This document shows positions 32,968 to 43,107 of a DNA stretch of 64,000 nucleotides, piece after piece. The stretch's first letter is position 1; every line of letters begins with the position of its first letter. This DNA is from a bacterium (GTDB taxonomy: Bacteria > Chloroflexota > Dormibacteria > Dormibacterales > Dormibacteraceae). The stretch is from NCBI GenBank assembly GCA_004299235.1, contig SCQL01000029.1:31678-95677 (forward strand), read 5' to 3'. The translations under genes were made by a program, and so were the position numbers. The notes beneath the pieces were generated by a model. That model had not been told where the DNA came from. It was given only the letters and a program-made list of their open reading frames with translations, and made no database searches.

Positions 32968-33844
32968 GGGCGCCGCCGCGATCAGCGCGGGCCTTGGCGT
33001 CCTCGCGGCGATGCTGGCGGTCGCGGCGCCGGTCCCGGATCAGCCGATTCCGAGCCGGCTGGTGCGATGGGCTCGCAGATGGGGGATCGCCGAAAGCGCG
33101 CTGGCGTCCGAAGCGGCGTGGCCGTGGCTCGACGGCCCGCGCCTCGTCCTCATGGAGCTGATGGCGGCATCGGCGGGCGCTCTCTGCGCCGCGCAGCTCA
33201 CCGGTCTTTTCGTGCTCGCGGTGCCTGGGGGGGTGGGGGCGGCGTCTATGGTTCGAGCTGCGGTCACGGCGCGAGCCCGTGAGCGGCAGGTCCTGCGCCA
33301 GGACGCGGTCCTCGAGGCGGTGAGGATGTTGCGGCAGCTGCTCGAAACCGGCGCGACCAGCGTCCACCAGGCGATCGCGGTGCTCGCGGAACGAGGGCCG
33401 GTGGCCCTGCGCGCGGAGTTCGGGCTCATCGCCGCGAAGTCGGTCGGACGGCGGCAGGCGTGGCGCGAGGCCCGAGACCGCATCGCCGAGCCGCTGTTCG
33501 ACATGCTCGCGGCGGCGGTGCTCATCCAGCGCCCCGGCGGGGGCGAGCTCGTGCCTTTGTTCTCGGACCTCGAATCGTCGGTCACAGCGGCGCAGGAGGT
33601 CGAGCGCGAAGCCCGGGCGCTGCAGGCGCAGGCCCGCTCCGCCTCGAGCATCATCGTCGCGCTGCCGATAGCGTTCCTGCTCGTTCTGTCGACGTTCCAT
33701 TCGCCTTACCTGAACGCCTTCCACGAGCCCGCGGGACAGGCGTTTCTGCTGGCGATGCTCGGGATTATGGCCGCCAGCTACCTGTGGATGAGGCGGTTGC
33801 TGCGGTTACCCGGCCTGCAGCGGGTGCGGCTCAGCGATGCCTGA
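32960..33844 (+). CDS. TadB-like pilus inner-membrane platform protein
   Basis: A 294-residue protein with N-terminal membrane helices and a GspF-type domain (LEAVRMLRQLLETGATSVHQAI; LPIAFLLVLSTFHSPYLNAF). It starts at ATG 32960 inside the end of the ATPase gene. With the next gene it forms the platform that the ATPase acts on. Confidence 0.8.
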   Translation: MLEGAAAISAGLGVLAAMLAVAAPVPDQPIPSRLVRWARRWGIAESALASEAAWPWLDGPRLVLMELMAASAGALCAAQLTGLFVLAVPGGVGAASMVRAAVTARARERQVLRQDAVLEAVRMLRQLLETGATSVHQAIAVLAERGPVALRAEFGLIAAKSVGRRQAWREARDRIAEPLFDMLAAAVLIQRPGGGELVPLFSDLESSVTAAQEVEREARALQAQARSASSIIVALPIAFLLVLSTFHSPYLNAFHEPAGQAFLLAMLGIMAASYLWMRRLLRLPGLQRVRLSDA

Positions 33845-34670
33845 CCAGTTCGCGGCGGTGGCCGCGATCGCGGCGGGCGCCTTCTGCGGCACCGCGGTGC
33901 TCGCGATCGGATCTCAGGGATGGCTTCCGGAGGCCTCCGGCTGGTGGCTGCGAAAGCGCGCCGCCCTCCACGGGCCGCTCCACGTCGCGCATGCGCGCCG
34001 GTCGCTGTCGGACAGCATCGAGCGTGCGGGCTGGCGGGAGACGCCGGAGCGCGTGGTCGCGTTCAGCGTCGCGCTCGGCGGCGCTCTTGCCGTCCTGGGC
34101 GCGGCGTCCGCATCCTCGATGCCTGCCGGCAGCGCGGTCGTCCTCGCCCTGCTCGGCCTCGTCGGCGGGTGCGGAACGTGCGCCCTGGCCCTCAACTCCG
34201 CGATCCAACGGCGTCGCCGGCGGCTCTCAGGCGAGCTCGTTCCCCTCTTGGAGCTGTTCACCCTCGAGCTGAGCAGCGGTGGCAGCGCCCTGTCGGCGCT
34301 GGGATCCGTGGCGGTCCAGGTCGAGGGCGAGCTGGCCGCGGATCTGCGCCGCCTGCTCATCGCGTCCCAGGTCGCCGGTTCGGCTTCGTTCGAGTCGCGG
34401 CTGCTCGAGTATGCGGACCACGTCGACCTTCCCGCCCTCGGCAGCCTGGCGACCATCATGGCCGCCAGTCGCGAGTACGGCACCGGCGCGAGCCAGGGCG
34501 TGCGCGCGCTCGCAACCGACCTGCGCCGAGCCCAGCGACGGGAGCTCATCGCCCACAGCCGGCACGCCCTGAACAGCGTCCTGCTGCCGGCGGCGGTCGG
34601 CGTTCTGCTGCCGTTTCTCGGCGTCCTCATGTTCCCCGCGGTCTCCGTGCTGCAGAGGAGCCTGCATTGA
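33837..34670 (+). CDS. TadC-like pilus inner-membrane platform protein
   Basis: A 277-residue protein with a GspF-type domain (LVPLLELFTLELSSGGSALSAL; a C-terminal membrane helix AAVGVLLPFLGVLMFPAV). It overlaps the upstream gene by 8 bp, and its TGA overlaps the TTG of the next gene. Confidence 0.8.
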   Translation: MPDQFAAVAAIAAGAFCGTAVLAIGSQGWLPEASGWWLRKRAALHGPLHVAHARRSLSDSIERAGWRETPERVVAFSVALGGALAVLGAASASSMPAGSAVVLALLGLVGGCGTCALALNSAIQRRRRRLSGELVPLLELFTLELSSGGSALSALGSVAVQVEGELAADLRRLLIASQVAGSASFESRLLEYADHVDLPALGSLATIMAASREYGTGASQGVRALATDLRRAQRRELIAHSRHALNSVLLPAAVGVLLPFLGVLMFPAVSVLQRSLH

Positions 34671-35092
34671 CCCGGTCGCCGGGCTGGATGCGCGGTGCCG
34701 CCGTCATGGAGTTCGCGCTCGCCTGGCCGGTCACCCTCCTGCTGGTGCTGGGATGCGTCGAGCTGGCGGTGTGGGAAGCGGAGGCTTTCGCTGCTCGCTC
34801 GGCCGCGCTCGCCGGAGCGCGTGCAGCCACGGTGGCCGGCGCCGGGCCGGGCGCCGCCGCGGCCGCCGCGCTGTATGCGCTGGCGCCGAGCCTGGTCGGC
34901 GCCGCGGCCGTCATCTGGTGCCCGGGCCAGCCGGCCGCGCCCGCCGGCGTTTGGGTATGCGCCACCGACCTGGGTTCGGCGGTGCAGGTGGAGGTCGGCG
35001 GCTCCGTGCCCGCCCTGGTCCCGCTGGTGCCGGGAGGAGGCCTGCCCCTGCATGCCTACGCCGTGCTGCAGAAGGAGACGTTCGCGAGGTGA
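34667..35092 (+). CDS. TadE-like pseudopilin
   Basis: A 141-residue protein from TTG 34667 (overlapping TTGA, with AGGAG upstream). The N-terminus has the TadE pattern GAAVMEFALAWPVTLLLVLGC, a pilin-like helix with the Glu at +5. It is alanine-rich thereafter. It is probably a minor pilin processed by a prepilin peptidase that is not in this window. Confidence 0.75.
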   Translation: MTRSPGWMRGAAVMEFALAWPVTLLLVLGCVELAVWEAEAFAARSAALAGARAATVAGAGPGAAAAAALYALAPSLVGAAAVIWCPGQPAAPAGVWVCATDLGSAVQVEVGGSVPALVPLVPGGGLPLHAYAVLQKETFAR

Positions 35093-35499
35093 CCGGTCGC
35101 CGCGGCCAGTCGCTCATCGAGCTGGCCCTCTGTGCGCCAATCCTCATGCTGCTCGCGCTGGGTGCCGCCGCCACCGTGCGGGTGGCAGACGCGCGGGCCG
35201 GGCTCGAAGCGGCGACGCAGGCCGCGGCTGCCGCCGCCGCACGGGCACCAGATCCTTCGAGCGCGAAGATCGCGGCGGGCCAGCGCTTCTCCTCGATGAC
35301 CGCCGCGTATCCGCTGCACGGGGCGACGCTGCGCCTCTCGCTCGCCGGCTTCAATCGCGCCCACGCGGTCGTCGCGACCTCGAGCGGGTACGTGGACATC
35401 GCGTGGGCCGCGTTGGTATTCCTGCCCAGCCGGGTCACGCTCGAGTCGACGTCGGCGGTCCAGATCGAGTCGTGGCGCAGCCACCGGGGCTTGCCGTGA
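35089..35499 (+). CDS. TadE-like pseudopilin 2
   Basis: A 136-residue protein from GTG 35089, overlapping the upstream stop (GTGA). The N-terminus RRGQSLIELALCAPILMLLAL is a pilin-type sequence with Glu five residues after the likely cleavage site. It belongs to the same chain of coupled tad genes. Confidence 0.75.
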   Translation: MTGRRGQSLIELALCAPILMLLALGAAATVRVADARAGLEAATQAAAAAAARAPDPSSAKIAAGQRFSSMTAAYPLHGATLRLSLAGFNRAHAVVATSSGYVDIAWAALVFLPSRVTLESTSAVQIESWRSHRGLP

Positions 35500-35942
35500 G
35501 CCGGCGAGACGCCGGCCAGGTGCTGGCGTTCTTCGCCCTGGTGCTGCCAATCGTCCTGCTGCCGGTCGCCGCCTATGCCGTCGACGCCTCGATGGTGAGC
35601 ATGCGTGCGGCGGGTCTCCAGGCGGCCACCGCCCAGGCGGCGGAGACCGCCGCCGAGCAGCTGAGCCCCGCCGCGCTGCGGGCTCGGGGAGAGCTGGCAC
35701 TCGACGCCGCCCGCGCCGGCGTCGCGGCCGTCGCGACGGTGGCGGCGGAGGAACCCGGAGCCACGGTCGAATCGGTTGCCATCGATCGCGTCCAGGTCAC
35801 GGTGCTGACGGCCGAGCTGGTCCCGGTGCCGTTCAACTTGTTCGGCGGCCCCGTCAGGCTCTATGCGCGCGCCACCGCCCGGTTGGTGGCCGGCTACGAC
35901 AGCCCGAGCAGCCGCGTGCCGTTGCCGATCAGCACCTTCTGA
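35496..35942 (+). CDS. TadG-like pilus-assembly protein
   Basis: A 148-residue protein from GTG 35496, overlapping the upstream stop (GTGA). The N-terminal RRDAGQVLAFFALVLPIVLL resembles the TadG/Flp-assembly N-terminal helix. It lacks the large C-terminal domain of proteobacterial TadG. Its 3' end overlaps the convergent amidohydrolase gene by 49 bp. Confidence 0.68.
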   Translation: MSRRDAGQVLAFFALVLPIVLLPVAAYAVDASMVSMRAAGLQAATAQAAETAAEQLSPAALRARGELALDAARAGVAAVATVAAEEPGATVESVAIDRVQVTVLTAELVPVPFNLFGGPVRLYARATARLVAGYDSPSSRVPLPISTF

Positions 35943-36736
35943 AGCACGGCCTCAGGTATGTCGAGGGTCGCGAGCTCGTCCAGGCACCGCTTCGGCTGGA
36001 TGAACGGATAGTCGCTGCCGAAAACGAACTGGTCCTGCAGCCGGCCCTTCAGGTCGCGCATGACCTCGGTCGGGACGTAGCGCGGGGCCCAGCCGGAGAT
36101 GTCGATGTGGATGTTGGTCTTGTGGAGCGCCATCGCGAGCAGCTCCAGGTGCCAGGGAAAGCCGAAGTGGGCGGCGACGATGTTCAGGCTCGGGAACGAG
36201 GCCGCGACCGCGTCCAGCCGGATGGGGCGTGCGTAGTCGAGCCGGATCCCCTGCCCGCCTGGCTGGCCGGCGCCGATGCCGCTGGTCCCGGTGTGGAACA
36301 GGAGCGCGAGCCCAAGCTCCTCGCAGCGTTCGTACAGCGGCCAATGCTGTTCATCGTCGGGGGCGAATGCCTGCAATGAAGGGTGGAGCTTGACGCCCTT
36401 GAGTCCCAGCTCGCTGATCCGCTCGAGCTCTTCGACAGCTCGGTCGCCCTTCAGCGGATCGACGCTGCCAAAGCCGACGAACGCCTGCGGATGGTCGCGG
36501 CACGCCTGCGCGACCAGCTCGTTCGGCACCCGAGGCCGGCCCGTCGCCGTTTCCGCGTCCCAGGCCAGGAGCACCGCGAGGACGTCCAGCTCCTGGTAGT
36601 CCCGGGCGAGCTCCTCGAGGGAGCGGCGCACGACCTTGGAGCGGAAGTAGGCCTCTGCCGCCTCCACGTATCCCTTCATCGAGGCGTCGAGCCATTCCGG
36701 GGTGGGCAGGTGGACGTGAAAGTCGATGGCTCTCAT
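35894..36736 (-). CDS. amidohydrolase family 2 metal-dependent hydrolase
   Basis: About 280 residues from ATG 36736 (MRAIDFHVHLP), which places the HxH metal motif at the N-terminus; longer in-frame starts have no support. Other signature blocks are GVKLHPSLQAF, AAHFGFPW and FGSDYPFIQPKRC. The family hydrolyses or decarboxylates small carbon substrates; which one is unknown. It diverges from mobA across 22 bp. Confidence 0.82.
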   Translation of the reverse strand: MRAIDFHVHLPTPEWLDASMKGYVEAAEAYFRSKVVRRSLEELARDYQELDVLAVLLAWDAETATGRPRVPNELVAQACRDHPQAFVGFGSVDPLKGDRAVEELERISELGLKGVKLHPSLQAFAPDDEQHWPLYERCEELGLALLFHTGTSGIGAGQPGGQGIRLDYARPIRLDAVAASFPSLNIVAAHFGFPWHLELLAMALHKTNIHIDISGWAPRYVPTEVMRDLKGRLQDQFVFGSDYPFIQPKRCLDELATLDIPEAVLQKVLIGNGTRLLGLS

Positions 36737-36758
36737 GGCAGGGCGGATGATTATCGTG

Positions 36759-37322
36759 ATGGAAGCCACCCTGCTTGTGCTCGCGGGCGGCGGCAGCCGC
36801 CGCATGGGTCGTGCCAAAGCCTGGCTCGAGGTGGGGGACGGCAACCTGCTGGGCTACGTGGTGGAACGGCTCGCCCCGGCGTTCTCAGAGGTGGTGGTTG
36901 CTTTCGCCGAACCCGAGCAGATCGAGCAGCACGTCCCGTATCGGGTGCTCTTCGACCGCAAGCCGTCAGCGGGTCCGCTGGCGGGCCTCGAAGTCGGACT
37001 GGCCGGCGCTCGGCACGACGTGATGTTCGCTCTGGCGTGCGACATGCCGTACGTCGCGCGCGCGACTGCCGAGATGGCCGTCGCCGCCGCCCGCGGGTGC
37101 GACGCGGCCATTCCTCGCGCCCGCGGCCGCCCCGAGCCGGTCTGTGGTGCGTACAACCGCTCGGCGCTGCCGGCGATCACCGCCGCGCTGAACGCCGGCA
37201 GGTTCAAGACCGCGGATCTCGCCGATCACCTCGAGGTGACGTGGCTCGAGGACCTGGACCCGGAGCAGTTCCGGAGTCTGAACAGCCCGCAGGACTACCG
37301 CCGTTTCATCGATGCGATTTGA
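36759..37322 (+). CDS. mobA: molybdenum cofactor guanylyltransferase
   Basis: A 187-residue protein from ATG 36759 with the nucleotide-binding motif LAGGGSRRMGRAKAWLE, FDRKPSAGPLAGLEVGL and the DMPYV block. It attaches GMP to molybdopterin. No molybdoenzyme gene is visible nearby. An earlier in-frame ATG at 36726 overlaps the divergent gene and is not preferred. Confidence 0.85.
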   Translation: MEATLLVLAGGGSRRMGRAKAWLEVGDGNLLGYVVERLAPAFSEVVVAFAEPEQIEQHVPYRVLFDRKPSAGPLAGLEVGLAGARHDVMFALACDMPYVARATAEMAVAAARGCDAAIPRARGRPEPVCGAYNRSALPAITAALNAGRFKTADLADHLEVTWLEDLDPEQFRSLNSPQDYRRFIDAI

Positions 37323-37434
37323 CGGCATGCCCGGCGCTCGCCGGCGCCCGGAGGGTTTCGCTCGGTTCATGGCGGAATCCCATGGCAGCGATAATTCCTG
37401 AGATGCGCCCTGTGACTGAACTGGAGGCTCATGC

Positions 37435-38193
37435 GTGAAGATCGTCGTCACCGTCAAGCAAGTGCCCGATCCCAATTCCAGCCTCGGGCTGGAGGCCGAC
37501 TACTCGCTGGCCCGTGAGAAAGAGGTCGTTCTCGACCCAGGCGACGAGTGCGGCATCGAAGAGGGCCTGCGGCTCAAAGAGGCCCACGGCGGCGAGGTCG
37601 TGCTGGTCTCCATGGGCCCCGAACGGGCCAGGGATGCGATTCGCAAGGGCCTGTCGATGGGCGCGGACCGGGGAATTCTGATCTCCGACGCCCAGCTGGC
37701 CGGGGCTGACGCGCTGCTGACCGCGCAAGCGCTCGCGGCAGCGATCCAAGCCGAGGCGCCTGATTTGGTGATCTGCGGCACCGAGTCATTCGACGGGAGC
37801 ACGGGAATGGTGCCGCCGATGCTCGCCGAGCTGCTCGGCCTGCCACAGCTGACGTTCGCCAAGAAAATCGAGCTGGACGGCTCGGCGGTCAAGGTCCATC
37901 GTCAGACCGCGGACGGATACCAGGTGGTCGAGGCCCCGACTCCCGCTCTGGTCACGGTCACGGCGGGCATCGCCGAACCCCGCTACGCGTCCCTCAAAGG
38001 GATCATGGCGGCGCGGTCGAAGGAGATCAGGCAGGTCGGTTTCGGCGACCTCGGCATCGAGCGTGGGGAGGCGGTGGAAACGATCGAGGGCGTGGCCGAC
38101 GCCGAGGCGCGCAAGGCCGGCGCCGTCATCGAGTTCGATGGCACGGCGGTGGACCGCATCCTGCAGGTCCTCGCCGAGGCGAAGGTGGTCTAG
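37435..38193 (+). CDS. etfB: electron transfer flavoprotein beta subunit
   Basis: A 252-residue protein from GTG 37435. It has KIVVTVKQVPDPNSS, DPGDECGIEEGLRLKE and the typical C-terminal AxxxAR region. With the alpha subunit (2 bp downstream) it carries electrons from acyl-CoA dehydrogenases. The 112-bp gap upstream contains a short GC-rich inverted repeat near 37330. Confidence 0.92.
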   Translation: MKIVVTVKQVPDPNSSLGLEADYSLAREKEVVLDPGDECGIEEGLRLKEAHGGEVVLVSMGPERARDAIRKGLSMGADRGILISDAQLAGADALLTAQALAAAIQAEAPDLVICGTESFDGSTGMVPPMLAELLGLPQLTFAKKIELDGSAVKVHRQTADGYQVVEAPTPALVTVTAGIAEPRYASLKGIMAARSKEIRQVGFGDLGIERGEAVETIEGVADAEARKAGAVIEFDGTAVDRILQVLAEAKVV

Positions 38194-38195
38194 AC

Positions 38196-39155
<960 letters not shown>

Positions 39156-39214
39156 CTGCCCACCACCGATCGTCGCCGGACGCGCGCAGGGCGCACGCGG
39201 GGAGCACTCCACCC

Positions 39215-40117
39215 ATGAACAGACAGGAAGCCGAGCAACTGCTCGCTGAGCGCATCGAGCGCCGGCGCGAGCGCGACTTCGCCGCGGCGGACGCCATGCG
39301 CGAGCGGCTGCGCGCGGGCGGATGGGATGTCGTCGATGGCGCAACCGGCAGCGAGCTCCAGGTGCTGAAGGCGCCGCCGAGCGCCGAACAACCGGCGACT
39401 CCCCGCGCCGTCACCCTGCTCACGGTCGTGCATGGCTGGAAGCCGGACGCCGAGCGATGGCTGCTGTCCGTGTTCACGCATTGCAAGGCGGATTTCGAAG
39501 CCCTGCTCGTCGACAACTCCGGCGACCCTCACATCGCGGGCTGGCTGCAGAGCCGCGCGGCGGAGCGCCTCCGGTGGATTGCGCTCGATCCGCCTCTGGG
39601 TTTCGCGACGGCGGTCAACGCGGGCATCGATGCCGCGGCCGGCGACGTCGTCATCCTCTTCGACCCTGGGGTCGAGCTCGAAGGCGATGCCGTGTCGCCG
39701 CTGGTGGAGGCGCTGGCCGATCCCACCGTGGTCGCGGCGGGACCGTTCGGCCTCCGGGGCAAGGGCACGCTCAAGGACTTCGAGGAGAGCGCGGGGCCCG
39801 ATGTCGATGCGATCGAGGGCTACTGCTTTGCGTTCCGCCGCGCCGATGCGCAGGCGGTGGAGGGGTTCGACCCGAAATTTCGCTTCTACCGCATCGCGGA
39901 TATCGAGTTCAGCTTCCGGCTCCGGGACCGCGGCCGGGCGCTCGCCGGGGGCGATGCGGGCCGTGCGGTCGCGCTGCCGGGGCTCCCGATTCGCAAGCAC
40001 GAGCATCGCCTGTGGGAGGCGGCCGCGCCGGCGGAGCGGGAGCGGCTCTCGCGGCGGAACTTCTACCGATTCCTCGATCGGTGGCGGAAGCGGGAGGACC
40101 TGCTGGTCGGCCAATAG
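39215..40117 (+). CDS. family 2 glycosyltransferase with cysteinyl-tRNA-synthetase-tail-like N-terminus
   Basis: A 300-residue protein. Residues about 1-45 (RIERRRERDFAAADAMRERL, then VVDGATGSEL) resemble the C-terminal tail of cysteinyl-tRNA synthetase. From about 65 a GT-A fold follows, with VDNSGDPHIAGWL and the LFDPGVELEGDAVSPL block where the DxD would be. The donor is unknown. It could be a chance similarity at the N-terminus. Confidence 0.65.
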   Translation: MNRQEAEQLLAERIERRRERDFAAADAMRERLRAGGWDVVDGATGSELQVLKAPPSAEQPATPRAVTLLTVVHGWKPDAERWLLSVFTHCKADFEALLVDNSGDPHIAGWLQSRAAERLRWIALDPPLGFATAVNAGIDAAAGDVVILFDPGVELEGDAVSPLVEALADPTVVAAGPFGLRGKGTLKDFEESAGPDVDAIEGYCFAFRRADAQAVEGFDPKFRFYRIADIEFSFRLRDRGRALAGGDAGRAVALPGLPIRKHEHRLWEAAAPAERERLSRRNFYRFLDRWRKREDLLVGQ

Positions 40118-40128
40118 AATTGCCGGCG

Positions 40129-41691
40129 GTGGGTGACGACTACCCGGCACGGATCTCGGAGCTTCACGCGAGGCGGAGGAAAAACCTCGCGATGGGCGGA
40201 GCGGACAAGATCGCCCGACAGCACCAGCGCGGCAAGCTCACCGTGCGCGAGCGGCTCGACCTGCTTTTCGACGCGGACACTTTCGTCGAGCTCGGCCTGC
40301 TGGCGGAGCAGCAGACGGTCCGCGGCGGCGAGCCGGAGGCCGGCGCCACGCCCGCCGACGGGGTGGTCACCGGCCACGGGCTCGTCGACGGGCGCCAGGT
40401 GTGGGTCGTCGCGTACGACTTCACGGTCATGGCGGGCTCGATGGGAGCGGTCGGAGAGCAGTTCAAGGCGACCCGCGTGCGCGAGCTCGCGCTCCGATAT
40501 CGCAAGCCCATCGTGTGGCTGCTCGATTCGGCTGGGGCGCGCATTCAGGAGGCCGCGGGTTCGACGTTCGCCGGCACCGGTTATCTCTTCTCCGACCAGG
40601 TGGTGATGTCGGGAGTCGTACCGCAGGTGGCGGCGATGCTCGGGCCCTGCGCCGCCGGTACCGCCTACATACCCGGGCTGGCGGACTTCGTGCCGATGGT
40701 CAAGGGCACCTCGTCGATGTCGCTCGGCGGGGCCCGGCTGGTGAAGGCGGCGACAGGGGAGGACGTCACCGACTATGACATGGGCGGCTCGCAGGTCCAC
40801 TGCTACGAGTCAGGGGTCGGCGACAACGAGGTCGCCAGCGACCGCGAGTGCATCGACGAGGTGCGCCGCTTCCTGTCCTATCTGCCGTCGAGCAACACCG
40901 AAGCTCCGCCGTTTCGCGGAGGCGATGACCCCTCCGACCGGCTCGTCGAGGGGCTGGACAAGATCGTCCCCACCAACCCACGCGCCGCCTACGACGTGAG
41001 GAAGGTGATCAGGGCCGTCCTCGATCACGAATCATGGTTCGAGATCAAGCCGGCCTGGGCGAAGAACATCGTCATCGGATTCGCGCGGGCCGGCGGCAGC
41101 GCCGTGGGTGTGGTCGCGAACCAGCCGATGCATAAGGGGGGCATCCTCGACTCCGACTCGGCCGACAAGGCGGCGCGCTTCATCCGGATGTGCGACGCCT
41201 TCAACGTGCCGCTGGTCTACCTGATGGACGTGCCCGGATTCCTGGTCGGCTCGCAGGTCGAGAAGCAGGGGATCATCCGGCACGGCGCCAAGATGCTGTA
41301 CGCGACCGCCGAGGCCACCGTGCCGAAGGTCACCGTCATCATGCGCAAGGCATATGGCGCCGGCTACTACGTCATGTGCGGCAAGGGCTATCAGCCGGAC
41401 ACGATCGTGGCGTGGCCGATGGCGGAGATCTCGGTCATGGGCCCCGAAGGCGCGGTCAACATCATCTTCAACAAGGAGATCGAAGCCGCCGCGAACCCCG
41501 AGGCGACTCGTGCCCGGATGATCGAGGCGATCCGAGCCCAGATCACCCCCTACCTCGCCGCGGGTTGGGCCATGATCGACGACGTCATCGATCCAGCCGA
41601 AACCCGCCGTGTGATCATTCGCGGCCTCGAACAGGCGCGCGACAAGAAGGTCGACCGCCCCTGGCGCAAGCACGGCAACATGCCGGTATGA
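40129..41691 (+). CDS. acyl-CoA carboxylase carboxyltransferase subunit (PccB-like)
   Basis: A 520-residue protein from GTG 40129. It shows GGADKIARQHQRGKLTVRERLDLLFD (quoted in part), DFTVMAGSMGAVGEQF and the C-terminal VMGPEGAVNI. It is the biotin-dependent carboxyltransferase of propionyl- or acetyl-CoA carboxylase. A biotin carrier gene lies 877 bp downstream; a biotin carboxylase is not in the window. Confidence 0.9.
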   Translation: MGDDYPARISELHARRRKNLAMGGADKIARQHQRGKLTVRERLDLLFDADTFVELGLLAEQQTVRGGEPEAGATPADGVVTGHGLVDGRQVWVVAYDFTVMAGSMGAVGEQFKATRVRELALRYRKPIVWLLDSAGARIQEAAGSTFAGTGYLFSDQVVMSGVVPQVAAMLGPCAAGTAYIPGLADFVPMVKGTSSMSLGGARLVKAATGEDVTDYDMGGSQVHCYESGVGDNEVASDRECIDEVRRFLSYLPSSNTEAPPFRGGDDPSDRLVEGLDKIVPTNPRAAYDVRKVIRAVLDHESWFEIKPAWAKNIVIGFARAGGSAVGVVANQPMHKGGILDSDSADKAARFIRMCDAFNVPLVYLMDVPGFLVGSQVEKQGIIRHGAKMLYATAEATVPKVTVIMRKAYGAGYYVMCGKGYQPDTIVAWPMAEISVMGPEGAVNIIFNKEIEAAANPEATRARMIEAIRAQITPYLAAGWAMIDDVIDPAETRRVIIRGLEQARDKKVDRPWRKHGNMPV

Positions 41692-42572
41692 CGACCGCCA
41701 AGGTCATCATCACCGCGGCCCTCACCGGCGTCCTCGCGACTCGCGACCAGTGCCCCGCCATCCCGTACACGCCGCAGGAGATCGGCGAAGAGGCCAGGCG
41801 TGCTTCCGACGCTGGCGCCGCCATCGTCCACATCCATGCCCGAACCGCCCGTGGCGCGCCCGACTGGAGTGTCGAAACCTTTACCGACATCTTCGCGGAG
41901 GTCCGCGCCCGCACCGATGTGATCGTCAACTTCTCGACCGGCGCGGTCGGCATGGCCCCGGAGGAGCGCATCGCGCACATCCGCGACCTGCGTCCCGAGA
42001 TGGCGGCCCTGAACATGGGCTCGATGAACTATGCGATCTATTCGGAGAAGAAGAAGACCTTCTATCACGACCATGTCTTCGCCAACCCGTTCAGGGACAT
42101 CCAGTTCTTCCTGGAGGCGATGAAGAGCGCGAACGTCCGGCCTGAGCTGGAGTGCTTCGACGCCGGCCACATCGGCAACACGCGGCCGCTCATCGACATG
42201 GGCGTGCTCCAACCACCATTTCAGTTCAGCCTCATCATGGGAGTCCTCGGCGGGATCCCCGGCACGACCCGCCACCTCGTCGACCAGGTCGATTCGCTGC
42301 CGCCGGGCTCGCACTGGCAGGTGATCGGCATCGGGCTCAACCAGTGGCCGCTGGTGGCGGCCGCCATCGGCATGGGTGGCAACGTGCGGGTCGGCCTGGA
42401 AGACAACTTCTACCTGGAGGAGGGAAGGATGGCGAAGAGCAACGGTGCGCTGGTCGAGAAGGCGTCGCGCCTGGTTTCCGACCTCGGTCGCGACGTAGCG
42501 TCGAGTTCGGAGGCCAGAGCGCAGCTCGGGCTCGAGGACCGGGCGCGTGCGGGGCGCATCACCAACTCATGA
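41688..42572 (+). CDS. beta-keto acid cleavage enzyme (BKACE, DUF849)
   Basis: A 294-residue protein overlapping the previous stop (ATGA). It has the zinc HxH motif in VHIHARTARG and the SMNYAIYSEKK and ELECFDAGHIGNTRPL blocks. BKACE enzymes condense a beta-keto acid with acetyl-CoA; the substrate here is unknown. It lies between the carboxyltransferase and the biotin carrier, suggesting one catabolic route. Confidence 0.87.
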   Translation: MTTAKVIITAALTGVLATRDQCPAIPYTPQEIGEEARRASDAGAAIVHIHARTARGAPDWSVETFTDIFAEVRARTDVIVNFSTGAVGMAPEERIAHIRDLRPEMAALNMGSMNYAIYSEKKKTFYHDHVFANPFRDIQFFLEAMKSANVRPELECFDAGHIGNTRPLIDMGVLQPPFQFSLIMGVLGGIPGTTRHLVDQVDSLPPGSHWQVIGIGLNQWPLVAAAIGMGGNVRVGLEDNFYLEEGRMAKSNGALVEKASRLVSDLGRDVASSSEARAQLGLEDRARAGRITNS

Positions 42573-42781
42573 CGGAGGTGAAAGCGGAGCTCGTCGGCAG
42601 CGTCTGGAAGGTCACCTCCAAACCGGGCGACGCGGTCGCCGAGGATGATGTGCTGTTGATTCTCGAGTCGATGAAGATGGAGATCCCGGTGACCGCCCCG
42701 CGCGACGGGATGGTGAAGGAGATCCGGGTCAAGGAGACTGATGTGGTCAAGGAGGGCCAGGTGCTGGTCGTGCTGGAGTGA
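42569..42781 (+). CDS. biotin carboxyl carrier protein
   Basis: A 70-residue biotinyl domain with the biotinylation motif ESMKME near residue 34 and the typical repeats VWKVTSKPGDAVAEDDVLLI and VKEIRVKETDVVKEGQ. It is the carrier for the carboxyltransferase upstream. It overlaps the BKACE stop by 4 bp and the next gene's start by 4 bp. Confidence 0.88.
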   Translation: MTEVKAELVGSVWKVTSKPGDAVAEDDVLLILESMKMEIPVTAPRDGMVKEIRVKETDVVKEGQVLVVLE

Positions 42782-43107
42782 GTGACATGCCGCTGAGGGT
42801 CAAGGTCCAGGAGAGTGCCAACCAGGTGGTTTACACGGACGCGGTGCTGATCAACGGCAACCCGCTCGGCTTCGTTTTGAACTTCGGGCAGTGGGCGCCC
42901 GAGGACCCCGGACTGGTCCGCGTCTACACCCGGGTCGGGATGAGCCCGAACCACCTCAAGCTGCTGGCGCAGCTCCTGGCCCAAAACATCACCGCCTACG
43001 AAGAGAAGTTCGGGGAGATGGCCGTGGCCGAGGATCGCGCCGCGCACGGCCATCACATCGGCTTCGACACCGTGGCCCCCGAACCCCGCCCGACGCTGCC
43101 TAAGTGA
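42778..43107 (+). CDS. DUF3467-family protein
   Basis: About 109 residues from GTG 42778 (or 106 from ATG 42787). The sequence NQVVYTDAVLINGNPLGFVL and the GMSPNHLKLLAQLLAQNI block match DUF3467 proteins. The function is unknown; they often sit near biotin or zinc-ribbon genes. Confidence 0.7.
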   Translation: MSDMPLRVKVQESANQVVYTDAVLINGNPLGFVLNFGQWAPEDPGLVRVYTRVGMSPNHLKLLAQLLAQNITAYEEKFGEMAVAEDRAAHGHHIGFDTVAPEPRPTLPK

